A stretch of 64,000 nucleotides of DNA from Lachnospiraceae bacterium (GTDB lineage: Bacteria > Bacillota > Clostridia > Lachnospirales > Lachnospiraceae): contig JALESO010000043.1 in assembly GCA_022781925.1 (NCBI GenBank), positions 92,800 to 156,799 on the forward strand, in the 5' to 3' direction. The position numbers and the translations under genes were made by a program. A model generated the notes under the pieces. That model was not told the DNA's origin and did not search any database. It was given only the letters and a program-made list of their open reading frames with translations. Positions 1 to 7,235 of the stretch are shown one piece after another (the first letter of the stretch is position 1; the number at the start of each line of letters is the position of its first letter).

Positions 1-1
1 G

Positions 2-541
2 GAACTTTCAGAGCGCATGTTATACGAATTGTTGAAACGGGTGCAGGTTCCGTGTCTGTGCGATGCGGATGCCCTGAATCTTCTGGCAAAACATCCGGAC
101 TGGTGGGACATGATCCAGGCACCGATGGTGATCACTCCGCATCTGGGAGAGATGGCGCGGCTGACAGGACAGCCAATTACTGAGATCAGAGATTTCCTGG
201 TACCGAAGGGGCAGGCATTTGCAAAGCAGCATCAGATCACAGTCGTTTTAAAGGATGCAAGGACAGTTACGGCATTGCCGGATGGATCCGGTTATATCAA
301 TGTCAGTGGTAATCACGGTATGGCGACGGCCGGAGCCGGAGATGTGCTGAGCGGTGTGATCGGAGCATTGCTGGCACAGAAGCTGGAGACAGATCCGGCG
401 GCAGCCCTCGGTGTCTATATCCATGGACTGGCAGGGGATGCGGCGGCAGAACATGTGGGACATTGTGCCATGATGGCCAGTGATATTGTGGAAGGACTTA
501 TAGATGTGTTGCGGAAACAGGAGGACACAAAGGAACAATGA
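2..541 (+). CDS. nnrD: ADP/ATP-dependent NAD(P)H-hydrate dehydratase domain (Nnr), 5'-truncated by window edge
   Basis: This is the C-terminal part of an NAD(P)H-hydrate repair enzyme. It dehydrates S-NAD(P)HX back to NAD(P)H using ATP or ADP in the cytoplasm. The reading frame is already open at base 2, and the Met at 17 is internal, so the N-terminus lies outside the window. The ribokinase-like dehydratase fold is recognisable from the PHLGEMARL segment and the glycine-rich TAGAGDVLSG motif, which carries the catalytic Asp, near residue 110 of the visible part. Whether an N-terminal epimerase domain is fused, as is common in this family, cannot be seen. The stop overlaps the alr start (ATGA, 538-541), so the two genes are translationally coupled. 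Confidence 0.88.
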   Translation, partial: ELSERMLYELLKRVQVPCLCDADALNLLAKHPDWWDMIQAPMVITPHLGEMARLTGQPITEIRDFLVPKGQAFAKQHQITVVLKDARTVTALPDGSGYINVSGNHGMATAGAGDVLSGVIGALLAQKLETDPAAALGVYIHGLAGDAAAEHVGHCAMMASDIVEGLIDVLRKQEDTKEQ

Positions 542-1674
542 AAGAATATCGGAGAATATGTGCAGACATTGATCTGGATGCATTAACACATAATTTGGAT
601 GAGATACATCGCTGTATCAGTGAGGGAACGAAGATCATTGCCGTGGTCAAAGCAAATGGTTACGGACATGGAGCGGTGCCGCTGGCAGAGGTCATGGAGA
701 AACGGGAGGACATCTGGGGCTACGCGGTAGCGACACCGGAAGAGGCAGAAGAGCTGTATACCAATGGAATGAAAAAACCGATTCTGATCCTTGGATATAC
801 ATTTCCGGAATATGATGCGCAGATCGTGAAAGAGGAGCTGCGTCCGGCAGTTTTTTCCCTGATCCGTGCAAAACAGCTGTCAGAGGAAGCACTGAGACAG
901 GATAAAATCTGTAAGATCCATATCAAGCTGGATACCGGTATGAGCCGGATTGGTTTTCAGGTGACAGAGCAGTCGGCGGATGAGATCGCACAGATCGCGA
1001 AGCTGCCGCATATTATGATAGAAGGAATCTTTACTCATTTTTCCAAGGCAGATGAGACAGACAAGACATTTACGAAGAAACAGGAAACCGCGTATGAGCA
1101 GATGATCACATGGCTGAAGGAACGCCGGGTATCCATTCCGGTTCATCATGTGTCAAACAGTGCCGGTATCGTGGATCTGCCGGAATATAACAAAGACATT
1201 GTCCGTGCCGGCATTATTTTATATGGACTGTGGCCATCGGATGAAGTGGATAAGGAGCATATTGACCTGCAGCCACTGCTTTCCTTAAAGAGCCATGTGG
1301 TACATGTCAAAGAACTGGAGCCGGGACGCATCATCAGTTACGGCGGTACGTTTGAGGTGGAGCATCCGATGCGGATCGCGACGGTGCCGGTGGGATATGC
1401 GGACGGCTATCCGCGCAGCCTGTCCAACAAAGGATATGTGCTGATCCATGGCAAACGTGCGGCAATCTGCGGAAGAGTCTGCATGGATCAGATGATGGTG
1501 GATGTGACAGAGATCGCAGATGTATGTCCGGGAGATGAAGTGACCATCATCGGCAGAGACGGTGCAGAGTGCATTACCCTGGAGGAACTGGGAGATCTGT
1601 CCGGCCGGTTTAATTATGAGTTTGCCTGTGATCTCAACAAGAGAATCCCAAGGGTTTATGTAAAACAGAAATAG
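538..1674 (+). CDS. alr: Alanine racemase
   Basis: This PLP enzyme interconverts L- and D-alanine and supplies D-Ala for peptidoglycan. It has 378 residues, the normal length for Alr. The N-terminal TIM barrel has the PLP-lysine motif VVKANGYGHGA near residue 39, and the C-terminal beta domain has ISYGGTF with the second catalytic Tyr, followed by PVGYADGYPR and CGRVCMDQMMVDVT. The start overlaps the nnrD stop by 4 nt, and a MazF-type toxin gene follows 95 nt downstream. alr next to a MazF-type toxin is an arrangement known from Bacillus. No own promoter is evident, so it is probably co-transcribed with nnrD. Confidence 0.96.
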   Translation: MKEYRRICADIDLDALTHNLDEIHRCISEGTKIIAVVKANGYGHGAVPLAEVMEKREDIWGYAVATPEEAEELYTNGMKKPILILGYTFPEYDAQIVKEELRPAVFSLIRAKQLSEEALRQDKICKIHIKLDTGMSRIGFQVTEQSADEIAQIAKLPHIMIEGIFTHFSKADETDKTFTKKQETAYEQMITWLKERRVSIPVHHVSNSAGIVDLPEYNKDIVRAGIILYGLWPSDEVDKEHIDLQPLLSLKSHVVHVKELEPGRIISYGGTFEVEHPMRIATVPVGYADGYPRSLSNKGYVLIHGKRAAICGRVCMDQMMVDVTEIADVCPGDEVTIIGRDGAECITLEELGDLSGRFNYEFACDLNKRIPRVYVKQK

Positions 1675-1769
1675 CCCGGGCAGATGCAGAAAAAATTTCG
1701 ATGAAAACAGAATACGCACGCTGAAAAGAGGGAAGAATGAGAACAACCTGAACAGATGGAGTGTGTGAC

Positions 1770-2111
1770 ATGTTGATTCGAAGAGGAGATATTTATTATG
1801 CAGATCTGCGTCCGGTGGTTGGATCGGAGCAGGGCGGTGTGCGACCGGTGTTGATCATCCAGAATGACATCGGCAACCGGCACAGCCCGACGGTGATCTG
1901 CGCGGCGATCACATCGCGGATGAATAAAGCAAAATTACCGACTCATATCGAGCTGAACGCAGCCCGGTACCATATGGTGAAGGATTCTGTGATTTTGCTG
2001 GAACAGCTGCGGACCATTGACAAAGTGCGTCTGAAAGACAAAATCTGTCATCTGGACAGTGAGATTATGGAAAAAGTAGGAAAGGCGCTGAGAATCAGTC
2101 TGGAACTGTAA
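1770..2111 (+). CDS. MazF/PemK-family endoribonuclease toxin (EndoA-like), no visible antitoxin
   Basis: This 113-residue protein matches the MazF/NdoA family of mRNA interferases, which cleave RNA at short sequence motifs. Visible family features are the N-terminal [20 protein letters not shown] block (beta1-beta2 loop with the conserved RG.I) and the central ITSR segment, with C-terminal [14 protein letters not shown] chose ATG 1770 because GGAG at 1758-1761 sits 8 nt upstream; an in-frame GTG at 1761 would add three residues. In Bacillus the order is alr-antitoxin-toxin, but here only 95 nt separate alr and the toxin. The Met codons in that gap open frames of 8 codons or fewer. The antitoxin is therefore absent locally or encoded elsewhere. 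Confidence 0.9.
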   Translation: MLIRRGDIYYADLRPVVGSEQGGVRPVLIIQNDIGNRHSPTVICAAITSRMNKAKLPTHIELNAARYHMVKDSVILLEQLRTIDKVRLKDKICHLDSEIMEKVGKALRISLEL

Positions 2112-2135
2112 ACTACATAGGAGGAGTATGAGGCA

Positions 2136-3029
2136 ATGGAGGATGACAGTAGTCCGTTTAATACAATCGGAAAAGGATTTAAGAGAATATTTGGAAAAGG
2201 ACGGCGGACTGCCGGTGAAGATCTGACGGAGCAGGAGATCATGTCCATGGTGAACGAAGGTCATGAGAATGGTGTGCTGCAGGAAAGCGAAGCGGAGATG
2301 ATCAACAATATTTTCACGCTGGATCAGAAAGAAGCGAAGGATATCATGACCCACCGCAAGCAGATCACGGCATTGGACGGTACCTGTTCCCTGCAGGAAG
2401 TGCTGGCGGAGATCCGGGATATGGGTTATTCCCGTTACCCGGTTTATCTGGATGATATTGATAATATTATCGGTATCATACATATTAAAGATATTTTAAA
2501 CCAGATGCAGGATCAGGCGAATATGGAGCAGCAGCTGACGAAGATCAATGATCTGATCCGTCCGGCATCCTTTATTCCGGAGACGCGGAATATTGATGTG
2601 CTGTTTAAGAGCATGCAGTCCCAGAAAATCCATATGGTGATTGTGGTGGACGAATACGGCCAGACTTCCGGCCTTGTGACGATGGAAGACATTCTGGAGG
2701 AGATCGTCGGAAATATTTTTGATGAACACGATGCGGAAGAAGAGCAGATCGTGGAGGAAGCAGATGGCAGTTATGTCATTGACGGCATGACAGATTTTGA
2801 TGAGGTGTGTGAACTTCTGGAGATCCAGAGTGAAGAACCGGAGGATTTTGATACCCTCAGCGGATTTCTGATCTCCCGGATCAACAAGATCCCGGTGAAC
2901 GGGGAAACGTATCAGATATCTGCTTACGGATACCGGTTTGATGTATTGCTGGTAGAACACAAAGTGATAAGAACCGTCCGCGTGACAAAAGAACCGCAGG
3001 AGGAAACGAAACAAGCCTTGTCAGAATAG
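2136..3029 (+). CDS. CBS-pair/CorC-HlyC domain protein (soluble hemolysin-C-like)
   Basis: The protein has 297 residues with two CBS domains (about residues 65-190), including the VVVDEYGQTSGLVTMEDILEE signature. A C-terminal CorC_HlyC transporter-associated domain follows (about 205-285, with the DGMTDFDEV and DTLSGFLISR motifs). Such proteins are linked to divalent cation (Mg/Co) efflux or to membrane CNNM partners. This one lacks the N-terminal DUF21 membrane domain, so it is of the short, CorC-like cytoplasmic type. The start at 2136 has GGAGGAG at 2121-2127. The 24-nt gap from the toxin gene suggests one transcript. Transport function is inferred from family only. Confidence 0.85.
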   Translation: MEDDSSPFNTIGKGFKRIFGKGRRTAGEDLTEQEIMSMVNEGHENGVLQESEAEMINNIFTLDQKEAKDIMTHRKQITALDGTCSLQEVLAEIRDMGYSRYPVYLDDIDNIIGIIHIKDILNQMQDQANMEQQLTKINDLIRPASFIPETRNIDVLFKSMQSQKIHMVIVVDEYGQTSGLVTMEDILEEIVGNIFDEHDAEEEQIVEEADGSYVIDGMTDFDEVCELLEIQSEEPEDFDTLSGFLISRINKIPVNGETYQISAYGYRFDVLLVEHKVIRTVRVTKEPQEETKQALSE

Positions 3030-3046
3030 AGACAGTGTGTTATAAT
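3018..3046 (+). promoter_or_regulatory. SigA-type promoter for yebC
   Basis: The -35 TTGTCA (3018-3023) and -10 TATAAT (3041-3046) are separated by 17 nt. The -35 lies inside the end of the upstream CBS gene, and the -10 is 38 nt before the yebC start. Confidence 0.75.
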
Positions 3047-3083
3047 GGGCGGTAGTTTCGAAAAAAGATAGGGAGAGATAAAG

Positions 3084-3812
3084 ATGTCAGGACATTCAAA
3101 GTTTGCAAATATTAAGCATAAAAAAGAAAAAAATGATGCTGCAAAAGGAAAAATCTTTACCATTATCGGACGTGAGATTGCAGTTGCAGTAAAAGAAGGT
3201 GGTCCGGATCCTGCAAATAACAGCAGACTCCGTGATGTTATCGCAAAAGCAAAAGCAAATAATATGCCGAACGATACCATTGACCGTGGTATCAAGAAAG
3301 CTGCAGGAGATGCCAACTCTGTAAATTACGAGTATGTTTCCTATGAAGGATATGGTCCGAGCGGTACAGCGATCATCGTTGACGCGCTGACAGACAACAA
3401 GAACCGTACAGCAGCAAATGTAAGAAATGCTTTTACAAAAGGCAAAGGAAATGTAGGAACACCGGGCTGTGTATCTTACATGTTTGATAAAAAAGGCCAG
3501 ATCATCATCGACAAAGAGAACTGTGATATGGATGCAGATGATCTGATGATGGCTGCATTAGATGCAGGTGCTGAGGACTTCAGTGAGGAAGAGGACAGCT
3601 TTGAGATCATTACAGATCCGGATTCCTTCAGTGAAGTAAGACAGGCATTAGAGGATGCGGGAATCGAGATGGCAAGTGCCGAAGTTACCATGATCCCACA
3701 GACTTATGTAGAACTGACAGATGAGCAGGATCTGTACTGCATCAACAAGATCCTTGATCTGCTGGATGCAGATGATGATGTACAGCAGGTATATCACAAC
3801 TGGGACGAGTAA
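3084..3812 (+). CDS. yebC: YebC/PmpR (TACO1) family protein
   Basis: This 242-residue protein carries the family N-terminus [15 protein letters not shown] and the internal [25 protein letters not shown] and GSVSYMF-like (here GCVSYMF) motifs. The family was annotated as transcriptional regulators. Recent work on relatives (YebC, TACO1) links it to relief of ribosome stalling at proline-rich stretches. The gene stands alone between its own promoter (3018-3046) and a strong terminator (3847-3890). RBS AGGGAGA lies 8-14 nt upstream of ATG 3084. Family assignment is secure; the precise role is not shown by the sequence. Confidence 0.95.
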   Translation: MSGHSKFANIKHKKEKNDAAKGKIFTIIGREIAVAVKEGGPDPANNSRLRDVIAKAKANNMPNDTIDRGIKKAAGDANSVNYEYVSYEGYGPSGTAIIVDALTDNKNRTAANVRNAFTKGKGNVGTPGCVSYMFDKKGQIIIDKENCDMDADDLMMAALDAGAEDFSEEEDSFEIITDPDSFSEVRQALEDAGIEMASAEVTMIPQTYVELTDEQDLYCINKILDLLDADDDVQQVYHNWDE

Positions 3813-3846
3813 TCGATTCAGACAGCGATGAAATAGCAGAAAAATG

Positions 3847-3890
3847 AAATGACCAGTGTCACAAAAGAGAGATGACATTGGTCATTTTTT
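3847..3890 (+). terminator. Intrinsic terminator after yebC
   Basis: The arms AAATGACCAGTGTCA (3847-3861) and TGACATTGGTCATTT (3873-3887) pair over 15 bp with one G-U, have an 11-nt loop and run into T6. The A-rich 5' side makes the hairpin usable in both directions. Confidence 0.85.
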
Positions 3891-3913
3891 ATGCAGGATT
3901 TTATAAGTGACCT

Positions 3914-3942
3914 TTTACATTATTCCGTTCCTATGGTATAAT
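3914..3942 (+). promoter_or_regulatory. SigA-type promoter for glgA
   Basis: The -35 TTTACA (3914-3919) is followed by a 17-nt spacer and a -10 TATAAT (3937-3942). It starts 24 nt after the yebC terminator and precedes glgA by 63 nt, so glgA is an independent transcription unit. Confidence 0.8.
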
Positions 3943-4005
3943 GGTATCAATAAATTTGAATGTAATCCGGATCTGTATCCGGGAATGAAAGTCAGGGGGT
4001 TCAAA

Positions 4006-5454
4006 ATGAAAAAGGTTTTATTTGCTGCTTCAGAGTGTGTACCGTTTATCAAAACCGGAGGACTTGCCGATGTATGCGGCGCACTTCCAAAACAGTTTGA
4101 TAAAGAGGAATGGGATGTTCGTGTTGTAATCCCGAATTATTCCTGTATTCCGGAGAAATATCGGAATCAGTTCGAATATGTCACACATTTTTATATGGGA
4201 ACCGGTCCATATGTACCGAGTAAATATGTAGGTATTCTGAAGTATGAGCTGGATGGAATTACTTATTATTTCATTGACAACCAGGAATATTTCAACTGTT
4301 TCCTTCCGTATGGAGATATCCGTTACGATATTGAGAAGTTTACATTTTTTGATAAAGCAGTATTGTCTATGCTGCCGCAGATCGGATTCCAGCCGGATCT
4401 GATCCACTGTCATGACTGGCAGGCAGGTTTGATCCCGGTATTTTTGAAAACCGAGTTTCAGGGCGATATGTTCTTCTGGGGCATGAAGACGATCATGACG
4501 ATCCACAATCTGAAATTCCAGGGTATCTGGGATGTGAAGACGATGATGGGACTGACCGGCTTCCCGAAGGAACTGTTTACACCGGATAAGCTGGAGTTCC
4601 AGAAAGATGCCAATATGCTCAAAGGCGGACTGGTTTACGCAGATTATATCACCACCGTCAGCGATACCTATGCGCAGGAGATTCAGACACCGTACTATGG
4701 TGAGGGACTGGACGGACTGCTCTCTGCACGGCATTTTGATATGCAGGGCATTGTGAATGGCATCGATTATGATATTTACAATCCGGAGACAGATCCGAAG
4801 CTGTTTGTAAATTACAATCGTGACAATTTCCGCAAGAAAAAATCAGAGAACAAAGTAAAATTGCAGGAAATGCTGGGACTGACCGTAGATAAGAAGAAAT
4901 ACATGATCGGACTGATCTCCCGTCTGACGGATCAGAAAGGTCTGGATCTGATTGATTATGTGTTTGAGCGGATCCTGGATGATAATACACAGTTCGTTGT
5001 CATCGGAACCGGTGAGGAGCGTTATGAAAATATGTTCCGTCACTTTGCATGGAAATACGGCGACCGTGTATCTGCCAATATCTGTTATGATTCTGATCTG
5101 GCACAGAAATTGTATGCATCTGCTGATGCTTTCCTGATGCCGTCCAGATTTGAGCCATGCGGTCTGACACAGATGATGGCATTCCGTTACGGAACCGTGC
5201 CGATCGTGCGTGAGACCGGTGGGCTGAAGGATACTGTGGAGCCATACAATGAGTATGAAAATACCGGAACAGGATTCTCCTTCACGAACTACAATGGTGA
5301 GGATATGCTGAACGTGATCAACTATTCCAAGAAAGTGTTCTTTGAACGCAAACGTCAGTGGAATCAGATCGTGGACCGTGGTATGGCAAAAGATTTTTCG
5401 TGGAAAGTTTCTGCCGGACGTTATGCAGGCTTATACAGTTATCTGATCGGATAA
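4006..5454 (+). CDS. glgA: Glycogen synthase (ADP-glucose type, GT5)
   Basis: This enzyme transfers glucose from ADP-glucose onto alpha-1,4-glucan. It has 482 residues, the usual GlgA length. The N-terminal Rossmann domain has the ADP-glucose-binding KTGGLADV motif (K16-T-G-G) and HDWQAGL. The C-terminal domain has SRLTDQKGLDL and the retaining-GT motif PSRFEPCGLTQMMAFRYG with RETGGL. ATG 4006 is preferred over upstream in-frame ATGs (3907, 3985) because AGGGGG (3994-3999) is 6 nt upstream and MKKVLFAASE is the family N-terminus. It is monocistronic, with its own promoter and terminator. No glgB, glgC or glgP is adjacent. Confidence 0.95.
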   Translation: MKKVLFAASECVPFIKTGGLADVCGALPKQFDKEEWDVRVVIPNYSCIPEKYRNQFEYVTHFYMGTGPYVPSKYVGILKYELDGITYYFIDNQEYFNCFLPYGDIRYDIEKFTFFDKAVLSMLPQIGFQPDLIHCHDWQAGLIPVFLKTEFQGDMFFWGMKTIMTIHNLKFQGIWDVKTMMGLTGFPKELFTPDKLEFQKDANMLKGGLVYADYITTVSDTYAQEIQTPYYGEGLDGLLSARHFDMQGIVNGIDYDIYNPETDPKLFVNYNRDNFRKKKSENKVKLQEMLGLTVDKKKYMIGLISRLTDQKGLDLIDYVFERILDDNTQFVVIGTGEERYENMFRHFAWKYGDRVSANICYDSDLAQKLYASADAFLMPSRFEPCGLTQMMAFRYGTVPIVRETGGLKDTVEPYNEYENTGTGFSFTNYNGEDMLNVINYSKKVFFERKRQWNQIVDRGMAKDFSWKVSAGRYAGLYSYLIG

Positions 5455-5475
5455 GAAATAGTTAAACAGAAATAA

Positions 5476-5520
5476 ATGTGTCTGTACAGTTTTAATAAAC
5501 TGTGCAGGCATATTTTTTTT
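5476..5520 (+). terminator. Intrinsic terminator after glgA
   Basis: A stem of ATGTGTCTGTACAGTTT (5476-5492) with AAACTGTGCAGGCATAT closes a short TAAT-type loop and ends in T8 (to 5520). Two of the pairs are wobble or mismatch. Confidence 0.85.
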
Positions 5521-5561
5521 ACATCTGCACATACTTTTGAAAAATATGGAGGAATGGTGCA

Positions 5562-6236
5562 ATGTCAGAACAAAAAGAAGTAAAAAATCAGGAAATGAGG
5601 GAATATGGTCAGATGGAACTGGCGGATAACCGGCAGCAGCATAAACTGCATCTACTGTCCATCATCGGTGAGGTGGAGGGGCATGAATGTCTGTCTGCCA
5701 ATACAAAGACAACGAAATATGAACATGTACTGCCAAAACTGGCACAGGTGGAGGATGACCGGGAGATCGACGGCCTGCTGGTGCTGCTGAATACCGTGGG
5801 AGGAGATGTGGAATCCGGGCTGGCCATTGCGGAGATGATCGCATCCCTGAGCAAACCGGTGGTATCGCTGGTGCTGGGAGGCAGCCATTCCATCGGGGTG
5901 CCGTTGGCGGTGGCGGCAGATTATTCGTTTATCGTTCCTACGGGAACCATGGTGATCCATCCGGTGCGCATGAGCGGCACGGTGATCGGTGCGCCGCAGA
6001 CCTATGACTATTTTCAACAGATGCAGGACCGGATCACCGGTTTTATCGCATCCCACAGTCAGACGAACCGGGAGCGGATTGAGGAACTGATGCTGAATAC
6101 AGGGATGCTGACCAAAGATCTGGGAACGATCCTGGTGGGACATCAGGCGGTGGAGGAAGGCATCATCAATGAAGTGGGCGGCATCAGTGATGCGGTACGG
6201 AGACTGCACTTTATGATCAACGAAGGGTGTATCTGA
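5562..6236 (+). CDS. tepA: ClpP-family serine protease, TepA/YmfB type
   Basis: This 224-residue protein has the ClpP/SDH fold. The nucleophile motif is LGGSHSIGVPLA (first Ser after GG in the oxyanion region, about residue 108). The general base lies in TMVIHPVRMSG, and the N-terminal substrate-binding strand NTVGGDVESGLAIAEMI is present. In Bacillus the homologue TepA/YmfB is a ClpP-like peptidase involved in degrading spore proteins during germination, and its gene lies next to a spoIIIE/ftsK gene. Here ftsK is two genes downstream, so the context supports the assignment. RBS GGAGG precedes ATG 5562. The upstream glgA terminator isolates it. Confidence 0.85.
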   Translation: MSEQKEVKNQEMREYGQMELADNRQQHKLHLLSIIGEVEGHECLSANTKTTKYEHVLPKLAQVEDDREIDGLLVLLNTVGGDVESGLAIAEMIASLSKPVVSLVLGGSHSIGVPLAVAADYSFIVPTGTMVIHPVRMSGTVIGAPQTYDYFQQMQDRITGFIASHSQTNRERIEELMLNTGMLTKDLGTILVGHQAVEEGIINEVGGISDAVRRLHFMINEGCI

Positions 6237-6261
6237 GAAAGTGTTTTGAGGAAAATCAGAG

Positions 6262-6290
6262 ATGACATCCGGGAAAAAATGTGGTATGAT
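6262..6290 (+). promoter_or_regulatory. SigA-type promoter for uppP
   Basis: The -35 ATGACA (6262-6267), 17-nt spacer and -10 TATGAT (6285-6290) lie 37 nt before the preferred uppP start. Confidence 0.65.
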
Positions 6291-6326
6291 AACAATAATC
6301 ATGTACAAAAGAAGGGGGATAAGCGG

Positions 6327-7196
6327 ATGTCAATGCTACAATCTGTGATCATGGGACTGATTCAGGGACTGACAGAATTTCTGCCGGTCAGCAGCTCCGG
6401 TCATCTGGCACTTTTTAAAATATTATTTAATGTAAATACAGACACGGGGCTTTTATTCGATATTATGCTCCATGTAGGAACCCTGCTGGCAGTCTGTATC
6501 GTATATTATAAAGATATCGTTCATCTGGTGAAAGAATTTATCGGCATGATCATTGACTGCATTTACAATCTGACTGTCCTGATCGGCAAAAAAGGGGACG
6601 GTGTCTACCGGCATGTGGTTTACAACGGATATCGGAAGTTCGTGATGCTTGTGATCGTATCGACGATCCCAACGGGTATTCTGGGTTTTGTTGCATCGGA
6701 TCTTGTGACAGCAGCTTCCGAGATCCTGTTTGTTCCGGGCATCTGTCTGATCATTACCGCCGGACTGTTGTTTATTTGCGACCGGGTACCGGAAGGACAT
6801 AAAAAGCCGAAGCAGGTGGGATATGCCAATGCATTTATCATCGGCATCTGTCAGGGCATTGCGACACTGCCGGGTATCTCCCGTTCCGGAACAACGATTA
6901 CAGCCTGTGCACTCAGCGGATTTGACCGGAAGTTTGCCGTAAAGTATTCCTTTATCATGTCCATTCCGGCAATCCTCGGAGCCATGGTACTTCAGTTAAA
7001 GGATATCGGAAGTGCAGCGATCAATCGCTCTGAGATCGGTATTTACGCAGTGGGCATGCTGGTGGCGGCAGTGGTTGGATACATCTGCATCAAGACGATG
7101 CTGGTGATCGTGAAAAAAAGAAAATTTACATATTTTTCCATATACTGTCTGGCAGTCGGCATTCTTTCCATTGTCGGATATTTTGTGACGGCATAG
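6327..7196 (+). CDS. uppP: Undecaprenyl-diphosphatase
   Basis: This integral membrane enzyme hydrolyses undecaprenyl pyrophosphate to undecaprenyl phosphate and so recycles the lipid carrier of wall synthesis. Resistance to bacitracin follows its dosage. The 289 residues show the BacA/UppP motifs: GLTEFLPVSSSGHL near the N-terminus (catalytic E and S) and GICQGIATLPGISRSGTTI mid-protein. Several hydrophobic helices are present. ATG 6327 follows AAGGGGG (6312-6318) with an 8-nt spacer; the longer in-frame version from 6246 would overlap the promoter. An insertion between the first helices (GKKGDGVYRHVVYNGYRK) is somewhat long. Confidence 0.94.
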   Translation: MSMLQSVIMGLIQGLTEFLPVSSSGHLALFKILFNVNTDTGLLFDIMLHVGTLLAVCIVYYKDIVHLVKEFIGMIIDCIYNLTVLIGKKGDGVYRHVVYNGYRKFVMLVIVSTIPTGILGFVASDLVTAASEILFVPGICLIITAGLLFICDRVPEGHKKPKQVGYANAFIIGICQGIATLPGISRSGTTITACALSGFDRKFAVKYSFIMSIPAILGAMVLQLKDIGSAAINRSEIGIYAVGMLVAAVVGYICIKTMLVIVKKRKFTYFSIYCLAVGILSIVGYFVTA

Positions 7197-7235
7197 ACAG
7201 CGGGAGAGTGTGCGGTTAAGTTAGAAAGGTTTTAT

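Noticed and set aside
3907..4005. N-terminal extension of GlgA from the ATG at 3907
   Set aside because: It would overlap the promoter at 3914-3942, and the family N-terminus plus RBS point to ATG 4006.
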